From positions 682,001-746,000 of the forward strand of contig NZ_CP038159.1 in NCBI RefSeq assembly GCF_004526235.1: a stretch of 64,000 bases of DNA, written 5' to 3'. The number at the start of each line of letters is the position of its first letter. Within the stretch, counting starts at the first letter, position 1. The stretch comes from Sphingobacterium sp. CZ-2. Its GTDB lineage: Bacteria; Bacteroidota; Bacteroidia; Sphingobacteriales; Sphingobacteriaceae. Positions 1-7,884 of this stretch are shown piece by piece. The notes beneath the pieces are model-generated. The model was not told the origin of the DNA and did not search any database. It saw nothing but the letters and a program-made list of their open reading frames with translations. The translations under genes and the position numbers were made by a program.

Positions 1-3000
1 CCGAATGATTGCCCATAATGGAGAAATCAATACCCTGACCGGAAACCTCAATTGGTTCTATGCCGGTGTTAGGGCCTATTCTTCACCCTATTTTACGGCT
101 GAGGAAATGGAAATCCTCTTGCCCGTAGTGGATAAGGGCCAATCCGATTCAGCTTGTCTGGACAATGTGGTCGAGCTCCTGCTACATAGCGGCAGAAGCC
201 TTCCCCATGTACTCTTGATGCTCGTTCCGGAAGCCTGGGATGGCAATGAACAGATGGATCCTTTAAAAAAGGCATTCTATGAATACCATGCCACCTTGAT
301 GGAGCCATGGGATGGCCCGGCAGCACTTTGTTTTACAGATGGAAAGATCATCGGCGCCACCTTGGACCGCAATGGCCTACGCCCATTACGCTACGCCATT
401 ACCTCAGACGACCGGGTGGTGGTGGCATCGGAGGCTGGTGCATTACCAATTGACGAATCAACCATCATCAAAAAAGGCCGCCAACAGCCAGGGAAGATTT
501 TTGTGGTAGACATGGAGGCGGGTAAAATCCGTTCGGATGAGGAAGTCAAAGGCGAACTTATCCGGCAGCAACCTTATGGCGATTGGATCAATAAATATAA
601 AATCCGAATGGATGAGTTGGCCGATCCGCGTGTCACCTTTACTTACCTTTCCAAAGAATCGGTTTTCAAATACCAACAATCTTTCGGTTATAGCCGCGAA
701 GATATCGAAACGATCCTTACCCCTATGGCCTTAACGGGCTATGAACCTATTGGTTCCATGGGTACGGATGTTCCTTTAGCCGTGCTATCCGATCAACCTC
801 AGCATATTTCCAGTTATTTCAAACAGTTTTTCGCCCAGGTGACCAACCCGCCAATCGACCCGATCAGGGAGCGATTGGTTATGAGTTTGGCCACTTTTAT
901 CGGCAATGCCGGCAATATCCTAATTGAGGATCAGAAATTCTGCCATTGTGTAACCCTGGAGCATCCCATCCTCACCTCCTCCGAATTGGAGAAATTAAGG
1001 TCCATCGATACCGGGGTTTTTCAGGCAAAGACCATCCAAAGTTATTTCCGTGCCGATGGCAAGGAAGGATCCTTGGAAGCGGGTTTGGAACGCTTATGCC
1101 GCTATGCGGATGATGCCGTTCGGGATGGCTTTGAGGTTATTATCCTTTCGGATAGGGCGATCGATTCGCAGCATTGCGCAATCCCTTCCCTGTTGGCTGT
1201 TTCTGCGGTGCATCACCATCTGATCAAAACCGGCAACCGCGGTGCGGTAGGATTGGTCGTGGAGGCGGGCGATGCCTGGGAAGTCCATCATTTCGCCTGT
1301 CTACTGGCTTTCGGTGCAACGGCTATCAACCCTTACATGGCCTTGGCAAGCATCAGGACCATGAAGGAAACCGGGCAAATGGATACCCAACTGACCTGGG
1401 ACGACCTGAAAAAGAATTATGTAAAAGCCGTATGTAATGGCTTATTGAAAATATTTTCCAAAATGGGTATTTCCACCTTACAATCCTACCATGGTGCGCA
1501 GATCTTCGAGGTGCTGGGTATCGATGCCGAGGTGGTGGATAAATACTTTTGTGGTGCCGTTTCCCGTATTGGAGGTTTAACCCTGGATGATATCGCCAAG
1601 GAAGCCTTGGCAAAACATAAACGTGGATTTGAACACAGCCGAGTTAGCCAGACCTTATTGCCTGAAGGCGGATTATACCAATGGAAACGTCGGGGCGAAG
1701 GCCATTTATGGAATCCACAGACGGTGCATCTCCTGCAGCAGGCCTGTCGCAACAACGATTACGAATCCTATAAAAAATACGCTTCGCTGATCAATAACCA
1801 GCAGGAACGCATGTTCACTTTACGCGGTTTATTGGATTTTGCCAAACATCGCACGGCTATTCCATTGGATCAGGTAGAGCCAGCCAGTGAAATCCTGAAA
1901 AGATTCGCTACGGGAGCCATGTCCTTTGGTTCGATTTCCCATGAGGCCCATAGCACCTTGGCAATTGCCATGAACCGGATTGGCGGAAAATCCAATACCG
2001 GCGAAGGTGGGGAGGATGAGATCCGATATCAAAAATTAACGAATGGCGATTCCATGCGCTCTGCCATCAAACAGGTGGCTTCTGCACGCTTCGGTGTGAC
2101 CTCCAATTACCTGACCCAGGCCGATGAAATACAGATCAAAATGGCCCAGGGTGCAAAACCGGGAGAAGGAGGCCAATTGCCAGGTGACAAGGTGGATGAA
2201 TGGATCGCGAAAGTAAGGCATTCCACACCTGGAGTGGGTCTGATTTCTCCACCTCCACACCATGACATCTATTCCATTGAGGATTTGGCGCAGTTGATCT
2301 TCGATCTGAAAAATGCCAACAGGGATGCTCGGATCAATGTAAAATTGGTTTCCAAGGCAGGGGTCGGCACGATTGCTGCCGGGGTGGCGAAAGCCCATGC
2401 CGATGTTATCCTGATTGCAGGTTATGATGGTGGGACCGGTGCATCGCCGATCAGCTCCATCAAACATGCGGGATTACCTTGGGAATTAGGTTTGGCAGAG
2501 GCACATCAGACACTGGTACAGAACAAGCTCCGCAGTCGGGTGGTCCTACAGGCGGATGGACAGATGAAAACTGGCCGTGACCTGGTGATAGCGACCTTAT
2601 TGGGCGCAGAGGAATGGGGTGTAGCCACAGCAGCCTTGATCGCTGGTGGATGCATCATGATGCGTAAATGCCACCTGAATACTTGTCCGGTTGGTGTGGC
2701 CACCCAAGATCCGGAATTGCGGAAGTTGTTTTCCGGAAAACCGGAAGATATCGTCCATCTTTTTGGATTCCTAGCGGAGGAAATGCGTGAGATCATGGCC
2801 GAACTGGGTTTCAAATCCATCAATGAGATGGTTGGACGCGCGCAATTTTTGAAGAAACGAGAGGATATGCCACACTGGAAAGCCAAGAAAATCAACTTCT
2901 CGGGCATCCTCCATGTAGCGGCGAATGCGCAGGGGGAAACCTTGTACAATACCGAAGAACAGGACCATGGCATGGGAATGATATTGGATTGGGGTTTATT

Positions 3001-3772
3001 GAATGTGGCGAAACCTGCATTGGAGACCAAAACTCCGGTCTTTGGAACCTTCCATGTCAAGAATACCGATAGAACGATAGGCACCTTATTGTCCAATGAA
3101 ATTTCCAAGATCTACGGATCGGAAGGACTTCCGGACAACAGCATAAACTTTAAGTTTGAAGGTTCGGCAGGCCAATCCTTTGGCGCCTTTAACACGCGCG
3201 GGATTTCCTTTGAATTAGAAGGCGAAGCCAATGATTATGTGGGCAAGGGACTATCAGGCGCTCAGTTGGCCATTTATCCAAGCAAGGAAAGCAAATTACA
3301 GCCACATGAGAACATCATCATCGGAAATGTCGCCTTATATGGAGCAACCTCCGGGCACTTGTTCATCAACGGTATGGCTGGCGAACGTTTCGCGGTAAGG
3401 AATTCTGGTGCAACGGCCGTCGTGGAAGGGATCGGCGACCATGGTTGTGAATATATGACCGGCGGAAGGGCATTGATTCTGGGCGAGACCGGAAGGAATT
3501 TCGCTGCGGGCATGAGCGGAGGGATCGCATGGGTCTACGACATCAAGGGCAATTTCAAGGAAAACTGCAACAAGGAAATGGTGGATCTGGACCCCTTGGA
3601 AAGCGAAGACGAAACAGCGATCATCAGCTTATTGAAACGCCATATCCTATTGACCAAGAGTGAAAGAGCAAGCGCCATCCTTCAGGATTGGGCGGTTGAA
3701 AAGCACCGCTTTATAAAGGTGTTCCCAAGGGAATACAAAAATGTATTATTGAAAAAATTAGTGACCGCATAA
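1..3772 (+). CDS. gltB: Glutamate synthase large subunit, 5'-truncated by window edge
   Basis: Large subunit of glutamate synthase (GOGAT), which converts glutamine plus 2-oxoglutarate to two glutamates with GltD. The reading frame is open from the first full codon at base 2, and the visible 1,255 residues lack roughly the first 240 residues of a normal ~1,500-residue protein, including the catalytic Cys1 of the class II amidotransferase. The fragment begins inside that domain with AHNGEINTL. The FMN/glutamate synthase domain carries GAMSFGSISHEAH near residue 636 and KPGEGGQLPG near 718. The 3Fe-4S cysteines are C883, C889 and C894 in CIMMRKCHLNTCP. The C-terminal part is the Gly-rich beta-helix (GATSGHLFINGMAGERFAVR). 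gltD follows after 11 bp, so the two are one operon. Identification is secure. Confidence 0.97.
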   Translation, partial: RMIAHNGEINTLTGNLNWFYAGVRAYSSPYFTAEEMEILLPVVDKGQSDSACLDNVVELLLHSGRSLPHVLLMLVPEAWDGNEQMDPLKKAFYEYHATLMEPWDGPAALCFTDGKIIGATLDRNGLRPLRYAITSDDRVVVASEAGALPIDESTIIKKGRQQPGKIFVVDMEAGKIRSDEEVKGELIRQQPYGDWINKYKIRMDELADPRVTFTYLSKESVFKYQQSFGYSREDIETILTPMALTGYEPIGSMGTDVPLAVLSDQPQHISSYFKQFFAQVTNPPIDPIRERLVMSLATFIGNAGNILIEDQKFCHCVTLEHPILTSSELEKLRSIDTGVFQAKTIQSYFRADGKEGSLEAGLERLCRYADDAVRDGFEVIILSDRAIDSQHCAIPSLLAVSAVHHHLIKTGNRGAVGLVVEAGDAWEVHHFACLLAFGATAINPYMALASIRTMKETGQMDTQLTWDDLKKNYVKAVCNGLLKIFSKMGISTLQSYHGAQIFEVLGIDAEVVDKYFCGAVSRIGGLTLDDIAKEALAKHKRGFEHSRVSQTLLPEGGLYQWKRRGEGHLWNPQTVHLLQQACRNNDYESYKKYASLINNQQERMFTLRGLLDFAKHRTAIPLDQVEPASEILKRFATGAMSFGSISHEAHSTLAIAMNRIGGKSNTGEGGEDEIRYQKLTNGDSMRSAIKQVASARFGVTSNYLTQADEIQIKMAQGAKPGEGGQLPGDKVDEWIAKVRHSTPGVGLISPPPHHDIYSIEDLAQLIFDLKNANRDARINVKLVSKAGVGTIAAGVAKAHADVILIAGYDGGTGASPISSIKHAGLPWELGLAEAHQTLVQNKLRSRVVLQADGQMKTGRDLVIATLLGAEEWGVATAALIAGGCIMMRKCHLNTCPVGVATQDPELRKLFSGKPEDIVHLFGFLAEEMREIMAELGFKSINEMVGRAQFLKKREDMPHWKAKKINFSGILHVAANAQGETLYNTEEQDHGMGMILDWGLLNVAKPALETKTPVFGTFHVKNTDRTIGTLLSNEISKIYGSEGLPDNSINFKFEGSAGQSFGAFNTRGISFELEGEANDYVGKGLSGAQLAIYPSKESKLQPHENIIIGNVALYGATSGHLFINGMAGERFAVRNSGATAVVEGIGDHGCEYMTGGRALILGETGRNFAAGMSGGIAWVYDIKGNFKENCNKEMVDLDPLESEDETAIISLLKRHILLTKSERASAILQDWAVEKHRFIKVFPREYKNVLLKKLVTA

Positions 3773-3783
3773 TCAGGAATTTC

Positions 3784-5253
3784 ATGGGAAAACCAACAGG
3801 ATTTTTAGAATATGAACGCTTGCTCCCTCAGAAAGATGCTGTGGAAAGCAGGAAACAACATTATAAGGAATTTGTCAATCCGTATTCGGATGAACAACTA
3901 AATAGTCAAGCGGCAAGGTGCATGAACTGCGGAATTCCGTTCTGCCATTCGGGTTGTCCTTTGGGCAACGTGATCCCAGAGTTCAATGACGCTGTATATG
4001 ATGGGAAATGGGAAGAAGCTTATCAGATTTTGAGTTCGACCAATAACTTCCCGGAATTTACGGGTAGGATCTGTCCAGCACCGTGCGAATCTGCCTGTGT
4101 GCTGGGCATCAACAAAAACCCGGTTGCCATTGAAGAAATCGAAAAACACATCATCGAAATAGCCTATAAAAAAGGCTATGTAAAACCCCATAAGAGCTTC
4201 CTGAAAACAGGGAAAAGGGTGGCTGTAGTGGGTTCTGGTCCTTCGGGATTGGCCGCTGCCGCACAGTTGAACAAGGCTGGGCATGAGGTGGTGGTTTATG
4301 AAAGAGATGATAAAGTGGGTGGCCTATTGCGGTATGGAATCCCCGATTTCAAGCTGGATAAGCAGGTGATAGACCGTCGGGTAGCGATTATGGAAGAATC
4401 AGGGATCATCTTCCGGACGAATGCCGAAGTAGGGAATAATGTCCCAGCGAAGGAATTACAGGAATATGATGCCGTGGTATTGACCGGTGGATCGACCATT
4501 CCGCGAAACCTGGATATTCCTGGTCGGGAGTTGAATGGAGTGCATTATGCGATGGAATTCCTCAAACAGCAGAATAAACGTGTTGGGAATTCCACTATTG
4601 TAGATGCAGAAATAACGGCTACTGGAAAAAATGTATTGGTGATCGGTGGTGGTGATACGGGATCGGATTGCGTAGGGACTTCCAATAGACATGGTGCCAA
4701 ATCGGTTACCCAATTTGAACTGATGCCTACCCCTCCCCAAGCTCGTACTTCTGCCATGCCTTGGCCTAGCTATCCCATGGTTTTAAAAACAACGACTTCG
4801 CATGAAGAGGGTTGCCAAAGGCATTGGAGTGTTAGTACGAAAGAGTTTTTAGGGGATGAACAAGGGAACCTGCGTGCAGCCTTGGTGGCGGATCTGGAAT
4901 GGGAAACCGATCAGCAGGGAAGACCACTATCTTTTAAAGAAGTAGAAGGATCGGCTAGGGAAATCCCTTGCGAATTGGTCACCCTTGCCATGGGATTCCT
5001 GCATCCTCAACACGAAGGCTTACTCACACAACTTGGCGTGCAGTTGGATAATAGAGGAAATGTACAGGCTACAGAATCAGCTTATAAGACCAATTTGGAA
5101 AATGTGTTTGTGGCAGGCGATATGCGTAGAGGACAATCCTTAGTGGTATGGGCGATTTCTGAAGGTCGGGAATGTGCAAGGAAGGTGGATGAGTATTTGA
5201 TGGGAAGTTCCAATTTGGAAAGCAAGGAGGCGATATTTAGCCAAGCTGTTTAA
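3784..5253 (+). CDS. gltD: Glutamate synthase small subunit
   Basis: Small (beta) subunit of glutamate synthase, 489 residues, the usual length. It passes electrons from NAD(P)H through FAD and iron-sulfur clusters to GltB. N-terminal cysteines C46, C49, C54 and C58 (RCMNCGIPFCHSGCP) and C97, C101 and C105 (ICPAPCESAC) match the two 4Fe-4S sites of the family. An FAD-binding GSGPSG lies near residue 150 and an NAD(P)H-binding VIGGGDTGSD near 286. The C-terminal GDMRRGQSLVVWAISEGR is the conserved second FAD-contact segment. The ATG sits 11 bp after the gltB stop, and a hairpin with a T-run follows the gene, so gltBD ends here as a transcription unit. The track start fits the family N-terminus (MGKPTGFLEYER). 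Confidence 0.97.
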   Translation: MGKPTGFLEYERLLPQKDAVESRKQHYKEFVNPYSDEQLNSQAARCMNCGIPFCHSGCPLGNVIPEFNDAVYDGKWEEAYQILSSTNNFPEFTGRICPAPCESACVLGINKNPVAIEEIEKHIIEIAYKKGYVKPHKSFLKTGKRVAVVGSGPSGLAAAAQLNKAGHEVVVYERDDKVGGLLRYGIPDFKLDKQVIDRRVAIMEESGIIFRTNAEVGNNVPAKELQEYDAVVLTGGSTIPRNLDIPGRELNGVHYAMEFLKQQNKRVGNSTIVDAEITATGKNVLVIGGGDTGSDCVGTSNRHGAKSVTQFELMPTPPQARTSAMPWPSYPMVLKTTTSHEEGCQRHWSVSTKEFLGDEQGNLRAALVADLEWETDQQGRPLSFKEVEGSAREIPCELVTLAMGFLHPQHEGLLTQLGVQLDNRGNVQATESAYKTNLENVFVAGDMRRGQSLVVWAISEGRECARKVDEYLMGSSNLESKEAIFSQAV

Positions 5254-5329
5254 TCATGCTTTGCCAAGCCTTTTAATTTAAATTGTTAAAACTGTTTAAT
5301 CATAATCCGTTAAATTTAATGTGTAGTTT

Positions 5330-5360
5330 AGCATCAATCCAAGAGGTTGATGCTTTTTTT
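5330..5360 (+). terminator. Intrinsic terminator after gltD
   Basis: Stem AGCATCAA / TTGATGCT with a 9-base loop, followed by seven T residues. It lies 77 bp after the gltD stop and before rdgB. The rest of the 190-bp gap is A+T-rich with nothing else recognised. Confidence 0.85.
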
Positions 5361-5443
5361 GTATTTTAACAGGGTAAATAATTACCTATATATTTAACAG
5401 TATTTACATTTAACATCTTATAAAAAAAATAAATAACAAAGGA

Positions 5444-6019
5444 ATGGAATTAGTATTTGCAACAAACAATGCCCATAAATTAGAAGAGGTGCAACAGATG
5501 ATCGGTGATAGGTTCAAGCTACTTTCCTTAGCAGATATTGGTTGCCATGAGGATATCCCCGAAACCGGGGTGACCTTTGAAGAGAATGCCCAACAAAAGA
5601 CGGATTATCTAAAAGAAAGATTTAATGTGGATTGTTTTGGAGATGATTCGGGGTTGGAGGTTGATGCTTTGCAGGGGGAGCCTGGTGTTTATTCGGCAAG
5701 GTATGCCGGAACGAGGGACATGGAGAAAAACATTGATCTGGTATTGGAAAAACTTGGTGATAATGCCAATAGAACCGCTCGCTTCAAAACCGTTATTTCC
5801 TTAAACATAAATAATGAACAACATTTTTTTGAAGGAAGTATTGAAGGTAGAATTATTAATGAGCGTATTGGAACTAAAGGATTTGGTTATGATCCAATCT
5901 TTATTCCAAATGGATATGATATCACCTTCGCAGAAATGAGCTTGGAAGAAAAGAATCGGATAAGCCACCGTTCGGTTGCAGTTCAAAAACTTTGCAATTT
6001 CCTTTTTAGTATTAAGTAG
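5444..6019 (+). CDS. rdgB: RdgB/HAM1 family XTP/dITP diphosphatase
   Basis: Non-canonical purine NTP pyrophosphatase, 191 residues. It hydrolyses dITP, XTP and similar damaged nucleotides to monophosphates in the cytoplasm, keeping them out of DNA and RNA. The N-terminus LVFATNNAHKLEEV carries the conserved TxNxxK motif. FGDDSGLEVDAL holds the acidic metal/catalytic residues, GVYSARYAG follows, and FGYDPIF and SHRSVA near the C-terminus are the nucleotide-binding signatures. The full domain is present and the length is normal. It is transcribed alone between the gltD terminator and a palindromic repeat. Identification is firm. Confidence 0.96.
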   Translation: MELVFATNNAHKLEEVQQMIGDRFKLLSLADIGCHEDIPETGVTFEENAQQKTDYLKERFNVDCFGDDSGLEVDALQGEPGVYSARYAGTRDMEKNIDLVLEKLGDNANRTARFKTVISLNINNEQHFFEGSIEGRIINERIGTKGFGYDPIFIPNGYDITFAEMSLEEKNRISHRSVAVQKLCNFLFSIK

Positions 6020-6051
6020 TTAGTATTTAGTAGCTAGACCTATGGCGCCCT

Positions 6052-6211
6052 CCGTCATTGCGAGGAGGTACGAGGAAGCAATCCTTGGATATGCGGCGCC
6101 TTATGTCATCCTGAGCGCAGTCGAAGGATCTGTACGGGTACCACATGTAGATGCTTCGACTACGCTCAGCATGACATGCGGGAAGATTGCTTCGTTCCTC
6201 GCAATGACGCG
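6052..6211. repeat. Nested palindromic intergenic repeat, copy 1
   Basis: An outer inverted pair, GTCATTGCGAGGA at 6054-6066 with its exact complement at 6196-6208, encloses an inner pair, GTCATCCTGAGCG at 6105-6117 with a one-mismatch complement at 6163-6175. Related copies lie at 7582-7760 and 14114-14333. This copy sits between the converging 3' ends of rdgB (+) and the 5S rRNA (-). It has no coding content; ORFs through it are artefacts of the palindrome. It is a REP- or MITE-like element with no associated transposase seen. Confidence 0.85.
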
Positions 6212-6221
6212 TGGGGTGCAT

Positions 6222-6259
6222 AAAAACAGAAAGCCCCGTCATCTATCGATAACGGGGCT
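6222..6259 (-). terminator. rRNA operon terminator
   Basis: On the minus strand, stem AGCCCCGT / ACGGGGCT with a 12-base loop is followed by a T-rich tract (TTCTGTTTTTA). It lies 11 bases after the 3' end of the 5S rRNA, where an rrn operon terminator belongs. Confidence 0.85.
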
Positions 6260-6270
6260 CCTTTGTAAAA

Positions 6271-6380
<110 letters not shown>

Positions 6381-6419
6381 AAGATCTTTATGAGATATTG
6401 TTCTGATATATTTGACAAG

Positions 6420-7556
6420 ATGGAGGCCACGGGTTCCTATTGGTTCATCCTTTACGATATCCTCCACGCCGGAGGGCTTGACGTCTGGCTGGTCGACGGC
6501 CGCCAGACCAAACAGGTCCCCGGACGGAAGACCGATGTAAAGGACTGCCAATGGATCCAGCAGCTGCACAGCTATGGACTGCTGAACCGCTGCTTTGTGG
6601 CCGAAGGGGACCAAAAGGAGATCCGCAGCTACCTGAGGCTGAGGGAGGACCTGCTGCGGAACGCCGCCATGCATGTCAACCACATGCAGAAGGCCCTGGT
6701 GGAAATGAACATCAGGCTTCCCGAGGTACTGAGCCAGATCCATGGAGCAAGCGGTATGGCCGTCATCGGTGCCATCCTGTCGGGCGAGCGCGATCCTGGT
6801 GTCCTGCTGTCCCTGTGCCATACCAGGCTGCGCAGGACCAAGTCCCAGGAGATCCTTGCCGCCCTGGAGGGTTTCTATACAGAAAGGGGTGTGTTCGCCC
6901 TAAGGATCGCCCATGAGGCCTATCTGTTCTACATGAAGCAGATTGCCGAATGTGACCATAAGCTGGAAGCCCTGCTGCAGAAGGGCGGCGATGGCGGCAA
7001 AGGGACCCAGTCAGGGCCCAGGAAACCGATACGGCACAACAGGCCGGACATCAGGGACCTTGGCGCCCATCTGCTGGACCTCTTCCAGGGCAGGGATGCC
7101 ACCATATTGCCCGGGATCACGGACTATACCTGGATGCAGATCTACAGCGAGACGGGAAACGATCTGGAACGATGGGCCACGGAGAAGCATTTCACAAGTT
7201 GGCTGGGGCTATCTCCGGGGCAGAACAGCTCGGGCACAAGTAGCAGAAGGGTCAAGCGGAAGGGGAAACCGCTGACCGGACAGATATTCCGGGTCATTGC
7301 ACAGGGACTCCTACAGAGCAAGAAAATAGCGATCGGGGAATTCGGACGAAGGCTTCGGGCCAGAAAAGGGCCTATGATCGCCATCAAAGCCATGGCCAAC
7401 AAATTGGCAGCACAGTATTGGCGACTGATGGTAAAGGGGACCACCTATGTGGAACAAGGGGTGCAGACCTATGAAACACAATTGAAAAAGCAGAAGGAAA
7501 AGTACCTGAACAGGTTGGCACTGGAGTTCGATATGAAATTAGAGAAGATACATTGA
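6420..7556 (+). pseudogene. IS110-family transposase, N-terminus missing
   Basis: The open frame runs through the 5S gene, but only the part from about 6420 (MEATGSYWFILY) is transposase, about 378 residues. IS110 enzymes have a RuvC-like DEDD domain and a C-terminal domain with a catalytic Ser. Here the Glu of MEATG and the two Asp of KTDVKDC remain. The first ~60 residues with the first catalytic Asp are gone, replaced by spacer and antisense 5S sequence. The C-terminal domain is present (ILPGITDYTWMQIYSETGND, LGLSPGQNSSG), with candidate catalytic Ser residues in the SPGQNSSGTSS segment. Base composition is far richer in G+C than the neighbours (38 of 60 bases in 6601-6660), which suggests transfer. 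An ATG at 6390 could start a chimeric protein, but that enzyme should be inactive. Confidence 0.88.
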
Positions 7557-7581
7557 CCTGATTAACAATAGGTTATACAAC
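6420..7581 (+). mobile_element. IS110-type insertion sequence remnant, left end lost
   Basis: The element is bounded on the left by the break next to the 5S spacer and on the right, approximately, by the start of palindromic repeat copy 2 at 7582. Only 25 bp separate the transposase stop from that repeat. IS110 elements lack classical terminal inverted repeats, so the exact right end cannot be set. The left non-coding end, which carries the bridge RNA in the IS110 subgroup, is absent. Confidence 0.65.
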
Positions 7582-7760
7582 ATGTCATTGGTAGCGTAGT
7601 CGAAGGATCTCTACGGGTACAAACGAACAGATGCTTCGACTACGCTCAGCATGACATGCGGGAAGATTGCTTCGTTCCTCGCAATGACGCGGAAAGTCGT
7701 GCCTCCTCGCAATGACCAAATGCCTCGCAATGACGTGTAAAGTTCCTCGCAATGACGCAG
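7582..7760. repeat. Nested palindromic intergenic repeat, copy 2
   Basis: The same family as 6052-6211. It shares GTAGTCGAAGGATC, CTACGGGTAC, ATGCTTCGACTACGCTCAGC and GATTGCTTCGTTCCTCGC with copy 1. The right end carries extra copies of the CCTCGCAATGAC arm near 7696, 7722 and 7744, a small local expansion. The left arm is altered (GTCATTGGTAGCG rather than GTCATCCTGAGCG), exactly where the IS remnant ends. It lies between the 3' ends of the transposase remnant (+) and glutamine synthetase (-). Confidence 0.82.
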
Positions 7761-7780
7761 GAAAAGAGGCAATAAAATAA

Positions 7781-7811
7781 GAAAAAGACCTCGTAAAACG
7801 AGGTCTTTTTC
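7781..7811. terminator. Bidirectional terminator after glutamine synthetase
   Basis: Near-perfect hairpin GAAAAAGACCTCG-taaaa-CGAGGTCTTTTTC, with A-run and T-run on either side, able to act in both directions. On the minus strand it lies 73 bp after the glutamine synthetase stop. Confidence 0.88.
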
Positions 7812-7812
7812 A

Positions 7813-7877
7813 AAATCTATAATCTAATGTCTATTATCTATAATCTAAAATCTATTATTTAAAATCTATAATCTATT
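7813..7877. repeat. Degenerate A+T-rich microrepeat
   Basis: Variants of AAAATCTATAATCTA recur end to end over about 65 bp (for example 7812-7826 and 7861-7875). The tract lies between the glutamine synthetase stop and its terminator, so it would be in the mRNA 3' tail. No function is evident. Confidence 0.6.
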
Positions 7878-7884
7878 AGACACC

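Noticed and set aside
2036-2467. A 143-residue minus-strand ORF inside gltB
   Set aside because: Antisense shadow with no family features.
2506-3108. A 200-residue minus-strand ORF inside gltB
   Set aside because: Antisense shadow of a G+C-richer gene; no recognisable protein features and wholly within a secure CDS.
6027-6242. A 71-residue minus-strand ORF across repeat copy 1
   Set aside because: Translation of the repeat and of the 5S terminator region; no ribosome-binding or family support.
7557-7760. Bridge RNA of the IS110 element downstream of the transposase
   Set aside because: Only about 25 bp separate the stop from the unrelated palindromic repeat, too short for a bridge RNA; in the IS110 subgroup it would be in the missing left end.
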